DNA of 64,000 nucleotides, taken from the NCBI RefSeq assembly GCF_029946505.1, contig NZ_JARZHG010000032.1, positions 62,001 to 126,000 on the forward strand. The letters are read 5' to 3'. This document shows, in pieces, positions 45,955 to 53,985 of this stretch; position 1 is the first letter of the stretch; each line of letters begins with the position of its first letter. Position numbers and translations under genes: made by a program. Source of the DNA: Polyangium sp. y55x31. GTDB lineage: Bacteria; Myxococcota_A; Polyangia; Polyangiales; Polyangiaceae. Below the pieces are notes generated by a model. That model was not told the origin of the DNA, ran no database searches, and worked only from the letters and a program-made list of their open reading frames with translations.

Positions 45955-46694
45955 CGAAACTTTGTGAAGGGCACATCGCCCTGGTGACGGGCGGATCCAA
46001 GGGCCTCGGGCGGGCGATCGCCGTGACGCTCGCCCGCGAAGGGGCGCACGTCGGCTTCAACTGGACGAAATCGGAGGCCGAGGCGAAGGAGACGCTCGCC
46101 GAGATCGAGGCCCACGGGGTGCGCGGGTTTTCGTTTCGAACGAGCGTGCTCGACAAACAGGGCCTCGCCGCGGCCGTGAAGGAAATGGAGGCCGCGGTCG
46201 GGACCGTGGACGTGCTCGTGAACAACGCGGGCGTGTCCGACGTGGTTCCGCTCGCCTTGATGGACGAGGAGGACTGGGACCGCGTGATGGATACGAACGT
46301 GAAAGGCACGTTCCTCGCCACGCAGGCCGTCCTTCGAGGCATGGTGAAACTCCGGCGCGGGCGCATCCTCAACATCGGCTCGCTCGCCGGGGTGAAGATG
46401 ATGCAGGCGCCGGTGCATTACTGCACGGCCAAGGCGGCCATCAAGGGTTTCACGGAGGCGCTCGCCAAGGAGATCGGTCGGTACGGGATCACCGTGAACA
46501 ACCTCGCGCCCGGGGTGCTCGAGAGCGGGGTCAGCGTGAATTTGCCGAAAGGTCGGCTCGAGGATTATCTCCGGCACACGGCGCTCGGGCGGCTCGGCAC
46601 GTTCCAGGAGGTCGCCGAGATGGCGGCGTTTCTCGTGTCGGATCGCGCGTCGTACGTGAATGGGGCGACCATTCTGGTGGACGGCGCGGTGTAA
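45951..46694 (+). CDS. SDR ketoreductase (FabG-like) paired with radical SAM gene
   Basis: 247 residues from ATG 45951, overlapping the radical SAM stop (ATGA). Intact SDR: IALVTGGSKGLGRAIAVTLA, VLVNNAGVSDVVPLALMDEE, Ser in NIGSLAGVK, Tyr and Lys in VHYCTAKAAIKGF, and the end SYVNGATILVDGAV. The same length and shared segments DTNVKG, ALAKEIGRYGI, HTALGRLGT mark it as paralogue of the SDR at 24076. It may supply or consume a ketone linked to the radical SAM reaction, or act as a second ketoreductase for the KS cluster. Its stop abuts the stop of the PAS-STAS gene. Confidence 0.9.
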   Translation: MTKLCEGHIALVTGGSKGLGRAIAVTLAREGAHVGFNWTKSEAEAKETLAEIEAHGVRGFSFRTSVLDKQGLAAAVKEMEAAVGTVDVLVNNAGVSDVVPLALMDEEDWDRVMDTNVKGTFLATQAVLRGMVKLRRGRILNIGSLAGVKMMQAPVHYCTAKAAIKGFTEALAKEIGRYGITVNNLAPGVLESGVSVNLPKGRLEDYLRHTALGRLGTFQEVAEMAAFLVSDRASYVNGATILVDGAV

Positions 46695-47582
46695 TCATCG
46701 CCGCGCGCCGAGCGCGTGGGCCACGCCTTGTTTCAGCGTGGCGAACGTGACGAGGCTCGCGAGATCATGGCCGAGCGTGACGAGCGTCCGCGCCACGTCC
46801 GCGCGAATGCCCGTGAGCAGGACGCGTGCGCCGAGAAGCGCGGCCGCGCGCGCGCCCGAGACGATGAACTCCGCGACGTGCGCATCCATCGCTTCGACGC
46901 CCGTGACATCGAGGATCACGAAACGCGCGCCGTGCGCCACGATGCCTTGCGTGAGCGCGCCGAGAACGCTTTGGGCGCGCGCCTCGTCGATCGCGCCGAT
47001 GAGCGGGAGCACGAGCGTGCCCTCGGCGATGGGCAAGAGCGGGGTCGAGAGGCGCGAGAGGAGCGCGGCCTGGATCCGCACCGTCTCCTCGATCACGGCG
47101 GCCTTGCGGATCGCCTCCGCGGCGAGCCTCTCCGCGGTCGCGTCGGTGAACGCCGAGATCCGGATCGTGCGGCCGTCCCGCTGGAAGTTCTGCCCGCGGA
47201 TGCGCGCGACGAACGTGGAGCCATCCATCCGCACGAGCGTGGCCTCGTAGGGTTCGGCGAAGCCTCGGAGCTGGTTCTCGGCGACGAGCGCCCGCGACTC
47301 GGGCGCGACGAACTCGATCGCGTGCTTGCCAATCGCCTCCTCGCGTTTGCCCCGGAACATCACCTCGAACTGCGGGCTCGTGTCGATCACGAAGCCGTTC
47401 TCGAAGACGGTGAGCGTCTCCTGGGTGACCTCGAGCATGGCGCGAATGCGCCACGCATCACCTTCGAGGCGTGTTATCGTGGCCTGCGCCTCGGCGAGGT
47501 TCCGCTCGAGGGCCTCGAAGCGTGAAGGATCGAGTGCAACGCCGTTGCCCACGGCGCCATCGTAGCGTGGCCGAGGGCGCAC
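46695..47582 (-). CDS. PAS-STAS regulator (RsbR-like), second copy
   Basis: 295 residues from GTG 47582; GTG 47552 would shorten it by ten residues. N-terminal coiled coil (FEALERNLAEAQATITRLEG), PAS domain (TVFENGFVIDTSPQFEVMFR to IRISAFTDATAERLAAE), linker helix and STAS domain (TPLLPIAEGTLVLPLIGAID, RFVILDVTGVEAMDAHVAEF, RVLLTGIRADVARTL). Same architecture as the protein at 32892, with the same TGI-R motif. It lies directly behind the radical SAM-SDR pair in convergent orientation, so it is not in that operon. The partner kinase and antagonist are not visible. Confidence 0.85.
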   Translation of the reverse strand: MRPRPRYDGAVGNGVALDPSRFEALERNLAEAQATITRLEGDAWRIRAMLEVTQETLTVFENGFVIDTSPQFEVMFRGKREEAIGKHAIEFVAPESRALVAENQLRGFAEPYEATLVRMDGSTFVARIRGQNFQRDGRTIRISAFTDATAERLAAEAIRKAAVIEETVRIQAALLSRLSTPLLPIAEGTLVLPLIGAIDEARAQSVLGALTQGIVAHGARFVILDVTGVEAMDAHVAEFIVSGARAAALLGARVLLTGIRADVARTLVTLGHDLASLVTFATLKQGVAHALGARR

Positions 47583-47602
47583 AAAGAGAGGAAAAACGAG
47601 CG

Positions 47603-48157
47603 GTGGAGCCCGAGAAGACGAAGCGCAAAAAACGAAGCGACGCGAAGATCCAGATTCGGCTGCGCAAGCCCTACCGGCAGCTCGTCCCCGGCCTGCTCCT
47701 CTTCGGCGTCTGCGCCGCGTTTTTCTTCCATCGTTCGATCACCAACGATCGGGGCCTCATCCTGAACGGCATCATCCACTTCGGGCCCGACGGGGCGGAC
47801 GTATTTTACGCGGTGATGGGCTTGCTCTCCGCGGGCCTCAGCGTGATGGCCCTGCTCGGTATCGTCCGCTTCTCGAAGCTCGAACCCTTCGAGCTCGTCC
47901 TCGGCGCCAAGTCCTTGTCGCTGCCCGTGGGGCGCCCCATGGGGATACGGATGATCACGGTGCCGGTGCGCGACATCGTTTCCGTCGGGATACATCCGCC
48001 CGAGGCGCCGAAATGGATCGTCCTGCAGGTCGGTGCGGAGAGGTACTCGATCCCGGGAAACTGGCTGCCGGAGGGATGGACCGTGCAGGACCTCGACAGG
48101 GAGCTCGTGGCGCGGCTCCGTCGGACAGGAGAAGAGAGCGCGGCCGGCGGCAAATGA
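47603..48157 (+). CDS. Small two-helix membrane protein, 184 aa
   Basis: Read from GTG 47603 with Shine-Dalgarno agagagga. A basic N-terminus (KRKKRSDAKIQIRLRK) precedes two membrane helices (LVPGLLLFGVCAAFFFH and VFYAVMGLLSAGLSVMALLGIV) and a C-terminal soluble domain (FELVLGAKSLSLPVGRPMGI, RDIVSVGIHPPEAPKWIVLQ) resembling bacterial PH-like domains. No known family is certain. It lies 27 bases upstream of the arginase-family gene on the same strand. Confidence 0.7.
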   Translation: MEPEKTKRKKRSDAKIQIRLRKPYRQLVPGLLLFGVCAAFFFHRSITNDRGLILNGIIHFGPDGADVFYAVMGLLSAGLSVMALLGIVRFSKLEPFELVLGAKSLSLPVGRPMGIRMITVPVRDIVSVGIHPPEAPKWIVLQVGAERYSIPGNWLPEGWTVQDLDRELVARLRRTGEESAAGGK

Positions 48158-48184
48158 GGTCGGCGCGTGCTAGAGGCTGCCGTC

Positions 48185-49231
48185 ATGACCGTTTCGTTCG
48201 ATCCCAACGCGCCCGCGGCCGCGGACTCCGGCATTTATGGATTGCCTTTCACGGAGGACGACGCGGCCGTCGTGCTCGTGCCCGTCCCCTGGGAAGTGAC
48301 GACCTCGTACGGCGGCGGCACCTCGGGCGGCCCCGCGGCGATCCTCGAGGCGAGCCGGCAGGTGGACCTCTACGACCTCGACGTGGAAAAACCTTATGCG
48401 CCCGGCATTTTCATGCAGGAAGAGGCCGAAGAGATCGCCCGGTGGAACGAGGAAGGGCGGGCGCTCGCGCAGAAGATCATCGAGGTAGGCGGCGTCATCG
48501 AGACGGACGAGCTCCGCGCGGCGCTCGCGCGGGTGAACGAGCTCGGCGGGAAGCTCAATGCGCGCGTCGAGGCCGAGACGGAGCGGCTCGTGGCGAAGGG
48601 GAAGATCGTTGGAATCGTGGGCGGCGATCACGCGGTGCCGCTCGGCGCGATCGAGGTGCTCGCCCGGCGGCATCCGGGGCTCGGCGTGCTCCATTTCGAC
48701 GCGCATTCGGACACGCGCTGCGCGTACGAGGGTTTTACGTTCTCGCACGCTTCGATCATGTACAACGTGCTGTCGCGCGCGGCGGGCGTGGGAAAACTCG
48801 TCCAGGTCGGGATTCGCGACGTGTGCGAGGAGGAAATGGACTACGTCGCCGCGCAGGGCGAACGCGCGCGGGTGTTTTTCGATCGTGATCTCGCGCGGCG
48901 TAAGCTCGGGGGCGAGACGTTCGCCGCCGTGGCGCGGGAGATCGTGGATGCGCTGCCGCGCGAGGTGTGGGTGTCGTTCGACGTCGACGGGCTCGATCCG
49001 CGGTATTGCCCGCACACGGGCACGCCCGTGCCCGGCGGGCTCGATTTCCACGAGGCGGTGTACGTGATCGGCGAGGTGGTGCGGTCCGGACGAACGATCG
49101 TGGGATTCGACCTCAACGAGGTCGCCCCGGGGCCGGATGGCGACGAGTGGGACGCGAACGTGGGGGCGCGGCTGCTCTACAAGCTGATCGGATTCACGCT
49201 CGCGAGCCAGGGCAAGGCCAAGCTGCGCTGA
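48185..49231 (+). CDS. Arginase/agmatinase family ureohydrolase
   Basis: 348 residues from ATG 48185. The binuclear manganese motifs are complete: GIVGGDHAVPLGA, LHFDAHSDTRCAYEG and VSFDVDGLDPRYCPHTGTPVPGG, with GFDLNEVAP near the end. The family hydrolyses arginine, agmatine, formiminoglutamate or related guanidino compounds. The GTPVPGGL segment fits the agmatinase-like group; the N-terminal GGGTSGGPAAILEASRQVDLY is also typical. Substrate is not determinable. It ends just before a multi-hairpin element. Confidence 0.92.
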   Translation: MTVSFDPNAPAAADSGIYGLPFTEDDAAVVLVPVPWEVTTSYGGGTSGGPAAILEASRQVDLYDLDVEKPYAPGIFMQEEAEEIARWNEEGRALAQKIIEVGGVIETDELRAALARVNELGGKLNARVEAETERLVAKGKIVGIVGGDHAVPLGAIEVLARRHPGLGVLHFDAHSDTRCAYEGFTFSHASIMYNVLSRAAGVGKLVQVGIRDVCEEEMDYVAAQGERARVFFDRDLARRKLGGETFAAVAREIVDALPREVWVSFDVDGLDPRYCPHTGTPVPGGLDFHEAVYVIGEVVRSGRTIVGFDLNEVAPGPDGDEWDANVGARLLYKLIGFTLASQGKAKLR

Positions 49232-49236
49232 GAGGT

Positions 49237-49391
49237 ATTCCACAAGCGTCGCGAGTGGAAATCCATACGCCTGTGCATCGACCGCATCGCGGTCGATGCA
49301 TCAGAGGTCCAGGGCTGGCCCTGGTCCGGGTCGAGGGGTGGACAACCCCTCGTCGGGTCCGGGGTGAAACCCCGGCGCTACGCTGTGGAAT
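49237..49391. repeat. Structured element: inverted ends enclosing four hairpins
   Basis: The ends are inverted copies: 49237-49253 (ATTCCACAAGCGTCGCG) and the complement of 49391-49376 (ATTCCACAGCGTAGCG), differing by one gap and one base. Inside lie four perfect hairpins: 49274-49300 (11-bp stem, 5-base loop), 49309-49324 (7 bp), 49332-49352 (8 bp) and 49359-49375 (7 bp). It fills the space between convergent stops at 49231 and 49391. Could be a miniature inverted-repeat element, a REP-like cluster, a bidirectional terminator without T-tract, or a structured RNA. Confidence 0.75.
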
Positions 49392-50137
49392 CAGGGGACC
49401 TTCGAGGGCTTCGGCACGGTCGTGCCGGTGCGCACGGCTTCCACGACGAGATCGTTCAGCGCCTTATCGGCCTTCTCGCATTTCGCGGAGACTGCGCCCA
49501 TCGTCGCGCCCTTGCATTCTTTCTTGCGCTCGATGGCCACCTTCCCGAGCGCCTCGTTTTGCTTGAGCGCTTCCTGGGTCGCGTCTTCGAGGATACGCCA
49601 CGGAATGATGGCGTGCTTCGGCTTGGGCGGCGCCTGGAAGCGGACCTCTTCGGTCGAGAGGGTCGCGCAGGTGCCGTCCCAGCGGAGCACGTCGACGCTG
49701 CCCGACGCGCCGCTCACCTGCATGCCGCCCGTGTCCGCCTTCATCTGGCTGAGCACGAGCAGCTCCTCGTCGAGCGTGAGTTTTTCCTCGGCGCTCGGCC
49801 CGCCGAGCCCGTTGAACGGCGCGACCTCCTTCGCGGAGACGTAGGCGCGGCGCCAGGGCGAGCCCTTCTGGAAGAGATACAGCGCGAGCTCCGGGTAGAC
49901 GCCGCTGCAGAGGCGCTTGACGAAGCCCTTCGGCATGACACACGCGGCCTTGTCGTCGCCCGCGCAGGCCTCGGGGATCCCCTTCGGTTCTTCCTCGGCC
50001 TTCGGCGCCTCGGCAGCGTCGGTCTTCGTCTCCGCGGTCGCCTCGCCTTGGGTCTCGGGCTTCGGCTCCTCGGCTTTCGGGGCGCTCGATCCACAACCGG
50101 CGAGGACGAGCAGAATCAGGGCCATCGACTGTCGCAT
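49391..50137 (-). CDS. Predicted lipoprotein, 248 aa
   Basis: Starts at ATG 50137 with signal MRQSMALILLVLAGCGSS and lipobox VLAGC, then a Glu/Ala/Lys-rich linker of about 35 residues. The globular part contains Cys pairs (EACAGDDKAACVM, KRLCSGVY, DGTCATLS) and a helix-rich end (KAIERKKECKG-like). Family unknown, but proteins with this linker and length recur in myxobacteria. Its stop touches the 49237-49391 element. Confidence 0.74.
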   Translation of the reverse strand: MRQSMALILLVLAGCGSSAPKAEEPKPETQGEATAETKTDAAEAPKAEEEPKGIPEACAGDDKAACVMPKGFVKRLCSGVYPELALYLFQKGSPWRRAYVSAKEVAPFNGLGGPSAEEKLTLDEELLVLSQMKADTGGMQVSGASGSVDVLRWDGTCATLSTEEVRFQAPPKPKHAIIPWRILEDATQEALKQNEALGKVAIERKKECKGATMGAVSAKCEKADKALNDLVVEAVRTGTTVPKPSKVP

Positions 50138-50182
50138 GGCCGAACCCTACCAAAGTCCGGTGGCCGACGTGAAGCCCGATGA

Positions 50183-51355
50183 TCAGCCGAGCGAGCGCGC
50201 GAGGATGGCTTCGAGCTCGGCGTCCGTGAGCTCGATCGGATTCGATCGCATGCTGCCCGCCCGCGAGCCGGCGATGATCGAGGCGAGGTCGGTCTCTTCG
50301 ACCCCATACGATCGGAGCGGCGGGACGCCGAGTTTGTCGCGTAAACCTCGAAACGCGTCGGCGGCGCGCTCGGGGCTGCGATCGGGCGCGTCGGGGGGCA
50401 AGAGGAGATCGGCGACCTCGTGGGCGCGGGCGAGCGCCGGGTGCCCGGGCGCGCGGGCGCGCAAGGCGGCGACGTTCATGGCAAAGGTGGCGGGCAAGAG
50501 GCAACCGCAGCCGGCGCCGTGCGGGACGCCGCAAAGCCCGCCGAGCGGCGCGACGAGGCCATGCACGGCGCCGAGGCCCGCATTGGCGAGCGCAATGCCA
50601 CCCCAGAGCGCCGCGAGCGCCATGGCCTCGTGCGATTCGTCCGTGGAACGATCCTCGGCGAGCGCGACGAGCGCGCGATATGCGAGGGTGATGCCGGGGA
50701 CGACGAGGACGTCGGTCATTGGCTGCGCGCCCTTCGAGAGATACGCCTCGACGAGGTGCGTGAGCGCGTCGAGCCCGGAGGATGCCGCGACGCTCTTCGG
50801 CGCGGTGGCGATGAGGGAAGGGTCCACGATCGCGACACGCGGGACCATGAGATCGCTGCGAATGCTGCGCTTGACGCGGAGCTCGGGGACACGAAGGACG
50901 CTGTTTTTCGTGACCTCCGAGCCGCTGCCCGCGGTCGTGGGGACGGCGACGAGCGGCAAAGGCGCTTTTTCGATGCTGCGGCCCGCGCCCACGGCCTCGA
51001 CGTAATCGATTGCCGCGCCCTCGTTCGTCGCGAGCGCGGCGGCCGCTTTGGCGGCGTCGATCACGCTGCCGCCGCCGATCGCGAGGACGACGTCGTGGCC
51101 ACCTTCGCGGGCGATACGAGCGCCTTCGTCCGCGATCGCGAGGTCGGGCTCGCCGTCGATGGCGAACCGCGCCATGGAGACGCCTCGCGCGCGGAGCCCC
51201 TCCTCGATCGCGGCGAGCTTACCGGAGCGCTCGAGGGAGCTCTTGCCGGAGACGAGGAGGCAACGCTTGCCGAGGCGGGCGACGGCGGCCGGCGCTTCGC
51301 CGAAGGTGCCCGCGCCAAAGTGGATCTCGGGCGCCGTGCGGAACGAGAACTTCAC
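50183..51355 (-). CDS. Iron-containing alcohol dehydrogenase
   Basis: 390 residues from ATG 51355. Type III (Fe-dependent) dehydrogenase: FHFGAG-like start (EIHFGAGTFGEAP), NAD-binding GGGSVIDAAKAAAALA, VPTTAGSGSEVTKNSVL, and metal ligands in VDPSLI, GLDALTHLVEAYLS and AVHGLVAPLGGLCGVPHGAG. It oxidises or reduces a short alcohol/aldehyde with NAD(P). It lies 18 bases downstream of a small ABM-domain gene, suggesting one transcript. Confidence 0.93.
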   Translation of the reverse strand: MKFSFRTAPEIHFGAGTFGEAPAAVARLGKRCLLVSGKSSLERSGKLAAIEEGLRARGVSMARFAIDGEPDLAIADEGARIAREGGHDVVLAIGGGSVIDAAKAAAALATNEGAAIDYVEAVGAGRSIEKAPLPLVAVPTTAGSGSEVTKNSVLRVPELRVKRSIRSDLMVPRVAIVDPSLIATAPKSVAASSGLDALTHLVEAYLSKGAQPMTDVLVVPGITLAYRALVALAEDRSTDESHEAMALAALWGGIALANAGLGAVHGLVAPLGGLCGVPHGAGCGCLLPATFAMNVAALRARAPGHPALARAHEVADLLLPPDAPDRSPERAADAFRGLRDKLGVPPLRSYGVEETDLASIIAGSRAGSMRSNPIELTDAELEAILARSLG

Positions 51356-51373
51356 GGGATCACGTGGCGCTTG

Positions 51374-51676
51374 TCAGGCCCAGGGCTCGGGGAAGACGGA
51401 GGAATATTTTTCGCCGACGCGGGGAGCGGCCATCATCGGCGCGACGCGCTCTTTCCAGCGGAGGTAATGCGCGGTCTGCTGGTGCGCCTTGAAATCGGCC
51501 TCGGTCTGGTAGACCTCGTACAGGAAAAACCGCGTGGGATCGTCGCTCGCCCGGAGGACGTCGAAGCGGACGTTGCCCGGCTCGGTGCGGGTGCCGCGGG
51601 CGTTGTCGAGCGTGGCCTCGAGGAAGGCGCCTTCGTGATCGGCGAGCACGGAGACCTTGACGCAAACGACGTACAT
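51374..51676 (-). CDS. Antibiotic biosynthesis monooxygenase-domain protein (LsrG/YgiN-like)
   Basis: 100 residues from ATG 51676. Small dimeric alpha/beta-barrel: MYVVCVKVSVLADHEGAFLE, NVRFDVLRASDDPTRFFLYE, YQTEADFKAHQQTAHYLRW. Length and the HQQTAHY motif match ABM proteins of the LsrG/YgiN group, which act on quinones or phospho-autoinducer-2, or only bind. With the iron dehydrogenase 18 bases downstream it forms a probable small detoxification operon. Confidence 0.9.
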   Translation of the reverse strand: MYVVCVKVSVLADHEGAFLEATLDNARGTRTEPGNVRFDVLRASDDPTRFFLYEVYQTEADFKAHQQTAHYLRWKERVAPMMAAPRVGEKYSSVFPEPWA

Positions 51677-51688
51677 GAGGTGCTCCCT

Positions 51689-52195
51689 TTAGCGTTGCGG
51701 TGCGACGAGCAGGGGCATGAGGCCGTCGAGCTCCGCCGGAGAGAGCAGGGGGCGGAGGGCCTTGATGAGCTTCTCGGCGATGACGGGATCGTCCACGCTC
51801 GAAGAATCGAAGCTGCGGAGGTTGACGCCGGTCACGAGGATGAGGCGCGAGATGAAGAAGGATCCGTGCTTCTGATCGAGGAGCCGCACAGCCTGGTAGA
51901 TGCCACCCTTGGTGCGCCGAACACCCGAGCTCGGTTGGCCCGACGCAGGGGTGCCCGAAGACGGGCCGCTCGTCGGCACGGTGCCTGACGAAGGCGGGAG
52001 GCGACTCGACGGGACGCTCGGCGGCGGGAGCCTCTCCCCCCGCACCGAGATGGGCACGGCGTCGAAGCCGCGCGCGATCACGCCCGAGAACGATGTGGAC
52101 GTAGGAGGCTGGCTGTCCGGTCCCGTGCGCGGATCATCGACGCCCGGATCGCTCCGGCGAGGGCCACGATCCGGGGGTCTTTGTGGATTGCTCAC
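51689..52195 (-). CDS. Hypothetical protein with Pro/Ser-rich N-terminus
   Basis: 168 residues from GTG 52195 (a start at 52225 is possible). The first 105 residues are disordered and rich in Pro, Ser and Gly (LPPSSGTVPTSGPSSGTPAS). The last 65 form an ordered helical domain (GIYQAVRLLDQKHGSFFISR, ITGVNLRSFD-like, EKLIKALRPLLSPAELDGLM). No family recognised. Twelve bases upstream of the ABM gene on the same strand and divergent from the kinase gene. Confidence 0.62.
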   Translation of the reverse strand: MSNPQRPPDRGPRRSDPGVDDPRTGPDSQPPTSTSFSGVIARGFDAVPISVRGERLPPPSVPSSRLPPSSGTVPTSGPSSGTPASGQPSSGVRRTKGGIYQAVRLLDQKHGSFFISRLILVTGVNLRSFDSSSVDDPVIAEKLIKALRPLLSPAELDGLMPLLVAPQR

Positions 52196-52443
52196 GGCTG
52201 CGATTTTCGGACAACACGAGACCAAAGTCCATGAGGAAGCGAAGGATCGTGTGCGTGAGGGGGACCACGCATCACGTCGGGGGATGTCCGGGCCGCAGGG
52301 CGGTGGGGGTGGGGGGCGGGGACAAACCTAGAGGGGACAAACGGTCGTGGAGAGGATGTTCCGGGCGGGCCGGGAGCCTCGTTGGTCGTCAATGGAAATG
52401 GCAATACTTGACTTGTCGTACGAGTCGGCTGAGATGGCGCTTC
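52196..52443. promoter_or_regulatory. Divergent intergenic region before the kinase gene
   Basis: 248 bases between the hypothetical gene and the Ser/Thr kinase. A ttgact (52408-52413) lies within an imperfect palindrome gacttgtcgtacgagtc. It could be a promoter or operator for the kinase gene, but no matching -10 is clear. Confidence 0.3.
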
Positions 52444-53928
52444 ATGAGCCAGATGCCCGTCAAACCCGGCGATCTCCTGGCGCGGAAGTATCGCGTGGAG
52501 CGCGTGCTCGGCCAGGGCGCGATGGGCGTCGTCGTGGCCGCGAGGCACGTGGATCTCGGGCAGCTCGTCGCGGTGAAGTCGCTCCTGACGGGTCGCGTCG
52601 TGAGCCCGGAGCAACGCGAGCGGTTTTTGCGTGAAGCGCGCGCCGCGGTGCTGCTGAAGAGCCACCACGTGGCGCGGGTGCTCGACGTCGGGGCCGACGA
52701 GAACGACGCGCCGTACATCGTGATGGAGTACCTCGACGGGCAAGACCTCGCCGCGACGCTGAAGGCGCGGAGGCAGCTCCCGTTCGAGGAGGCGGTGGAA
52801 CTCGTGCTGCAAGCGTGCGAGGCGATCGGCGAGGCGCACGCGGCAGGGATCGTGCACCGGGATCTGAAGCCGGCGAACATGTTCCTGACGCAAGACGTGA
52901 GCGGAGCGCCGTGCGTGAAGGTGCTGGATTTCGGGATCTCGAAGCTCATGGGATCCGACGTGGCGCTGACGCACGAGTCGCAGATGCTCGGGTCGCCGCT
53001 CTACATGTCGCCGGAGCAGATGAACACGCCGAAGAGCGTGGACGCGCGGAGCGACGTGTGGGCGCTCGGGATCATCCTGTATCAGCTCGTGGCAGGGAGG
53101 ACGCCGTTCCACGCAGAGACGATCCAGGCGGTGTGCGCGCTCGTGCTCGCGGGGCAACCGACGCCGCTGAGGCAGTACCGGCCGGATGCGCCGGCGGGGT
53201 TCGAGGCGGTGATCCTGCGGTGTCTCGCGCGGAATCGGGAGGAGAGGTTTCGCGATGTCGGGGAGCTTGCGGCGGCGCTCGCGCCGTACGCGCCGGCGCA
53301 TGCGCGGGTGTATGTGGAGCGGGTCGGGCGGGTGGTGCGGGGGAGAGGCGGGCGGACGGGATCGATGCCCGAGTCGGCGCCGACGTTCGCCGAGCAGACG
53401 TCGGCGCGCGCGATGACGTCGGCGACGTCGGGAACGGCAGCGACGGAGAAGCTCGCGGTGGTGGTCGCGCCGGGGGCAGGATCGGCTTCAGCTTCACGCA
53501 CGAAGGGCGCGAGTCCGATGCGGCTCGTGGTGATCGGTGTGGTGCTGGCGATCGTGGGGGGAGTGCTCGGGGTCGGGGTGGTGGTGTTTTCGGGCGCAGG
53601 CGCAGGTGCGGGTGGGACGGGTGGGGCGGTCGGAGAGGCTTCGGCTTCGGCGCGGGGGGAGGGGTCGGCGAGGGTGGCGGAGCCGGTGATTGTCGCGCCG
53701 GTGGGGAATGTGGCGTCGGCGGAGGCGAGTGCGCGCGCGGTTGGGACGACGAGTGCGGCGGCTTCGAGTGTGGTGCCGTCGTCGTCGTCGGCAGCGGCGG
53801 CGAGTGTGCCTTCGGCGCGAGGATCGTCGGTGGTCAAACCATCTGCGACGGGGAAAGCGCCGGCGACGAGCACGGGGACGGGGCGTCCTCGGCCACCGAA
53901 GGGGAACGAGGATCTGTACGCACCTTGA
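52444..53928 (+). CDS. Hanks-type Ser/Thr protein kinase with membrane anchor
   Basis: 494 residues from ATG 52444. Kinase domain about 15-280: Gly loop VLGQGAMGVV, Lys45 in AVKSLL, catalytic loop IVHRDLKPANMFL, DFG in VLDFGISK, SPLYMSPEQM activation segment and SDVWALGIILYQLVAG. A linker follows, then one membrane helix from about residue 360 (LVVIGVVLAIVGGVLGVGVVV) and an Ala/Ser/Thr-rich external tail without PASTA repeats. All catalytic residues are intact. This is the typical myxobacterial signalling kinase. It is followed by a TPR-PEGA protein that may be its partner or substrate. Codons end unusually often in G. Confidence 0.93.
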   Translation: MSQMPVKPGDLLARKYRVERVLGQGAMGVVVAARHVDLGQLVAVKSLLTGRVVSPEQRERFLREARAAVLLKSHHVARVLDVGADENDAPYIVMEYLDGQDLAATLKARRQLPFEEAVELVLQACEAIGEAHAAGIVHRDLKPANMFLTQDVSGAPCVKVLDFGISKLMGSDVALTHESQMLGSPLYMSPEQMNTPKSVDARSDVWALGIILYQLVAGRTPFHAETIQAVCALVLAGQPTPLRQYRPDAPAGFEAVILRCLARNREERFRDVGELAAALAPYAPAHARVYVERVGRVVRGRGGRTGSMPESAPTFAEQTSARAMTSATSGTAATEKLAVVVAPGAGSASASRTKGASPMRLVVIGVVLAIVGGVLGVGVVVFSGAGAGAGGTGGAVGEASASARGEGSARVAEPVIVAPVGNVASAEASARAVGTTSAAASSVVPSSSSAAAASVPSARGSSVVKPSATGKAPATSTGTGRPRPPKGNEDLYAP

Positions 53929-53985
53929 CGGAGCATGCTGACGGGTGGGGTTTGCCTTGGTAAGGTGCTCCGCCGAGGTCATTGC

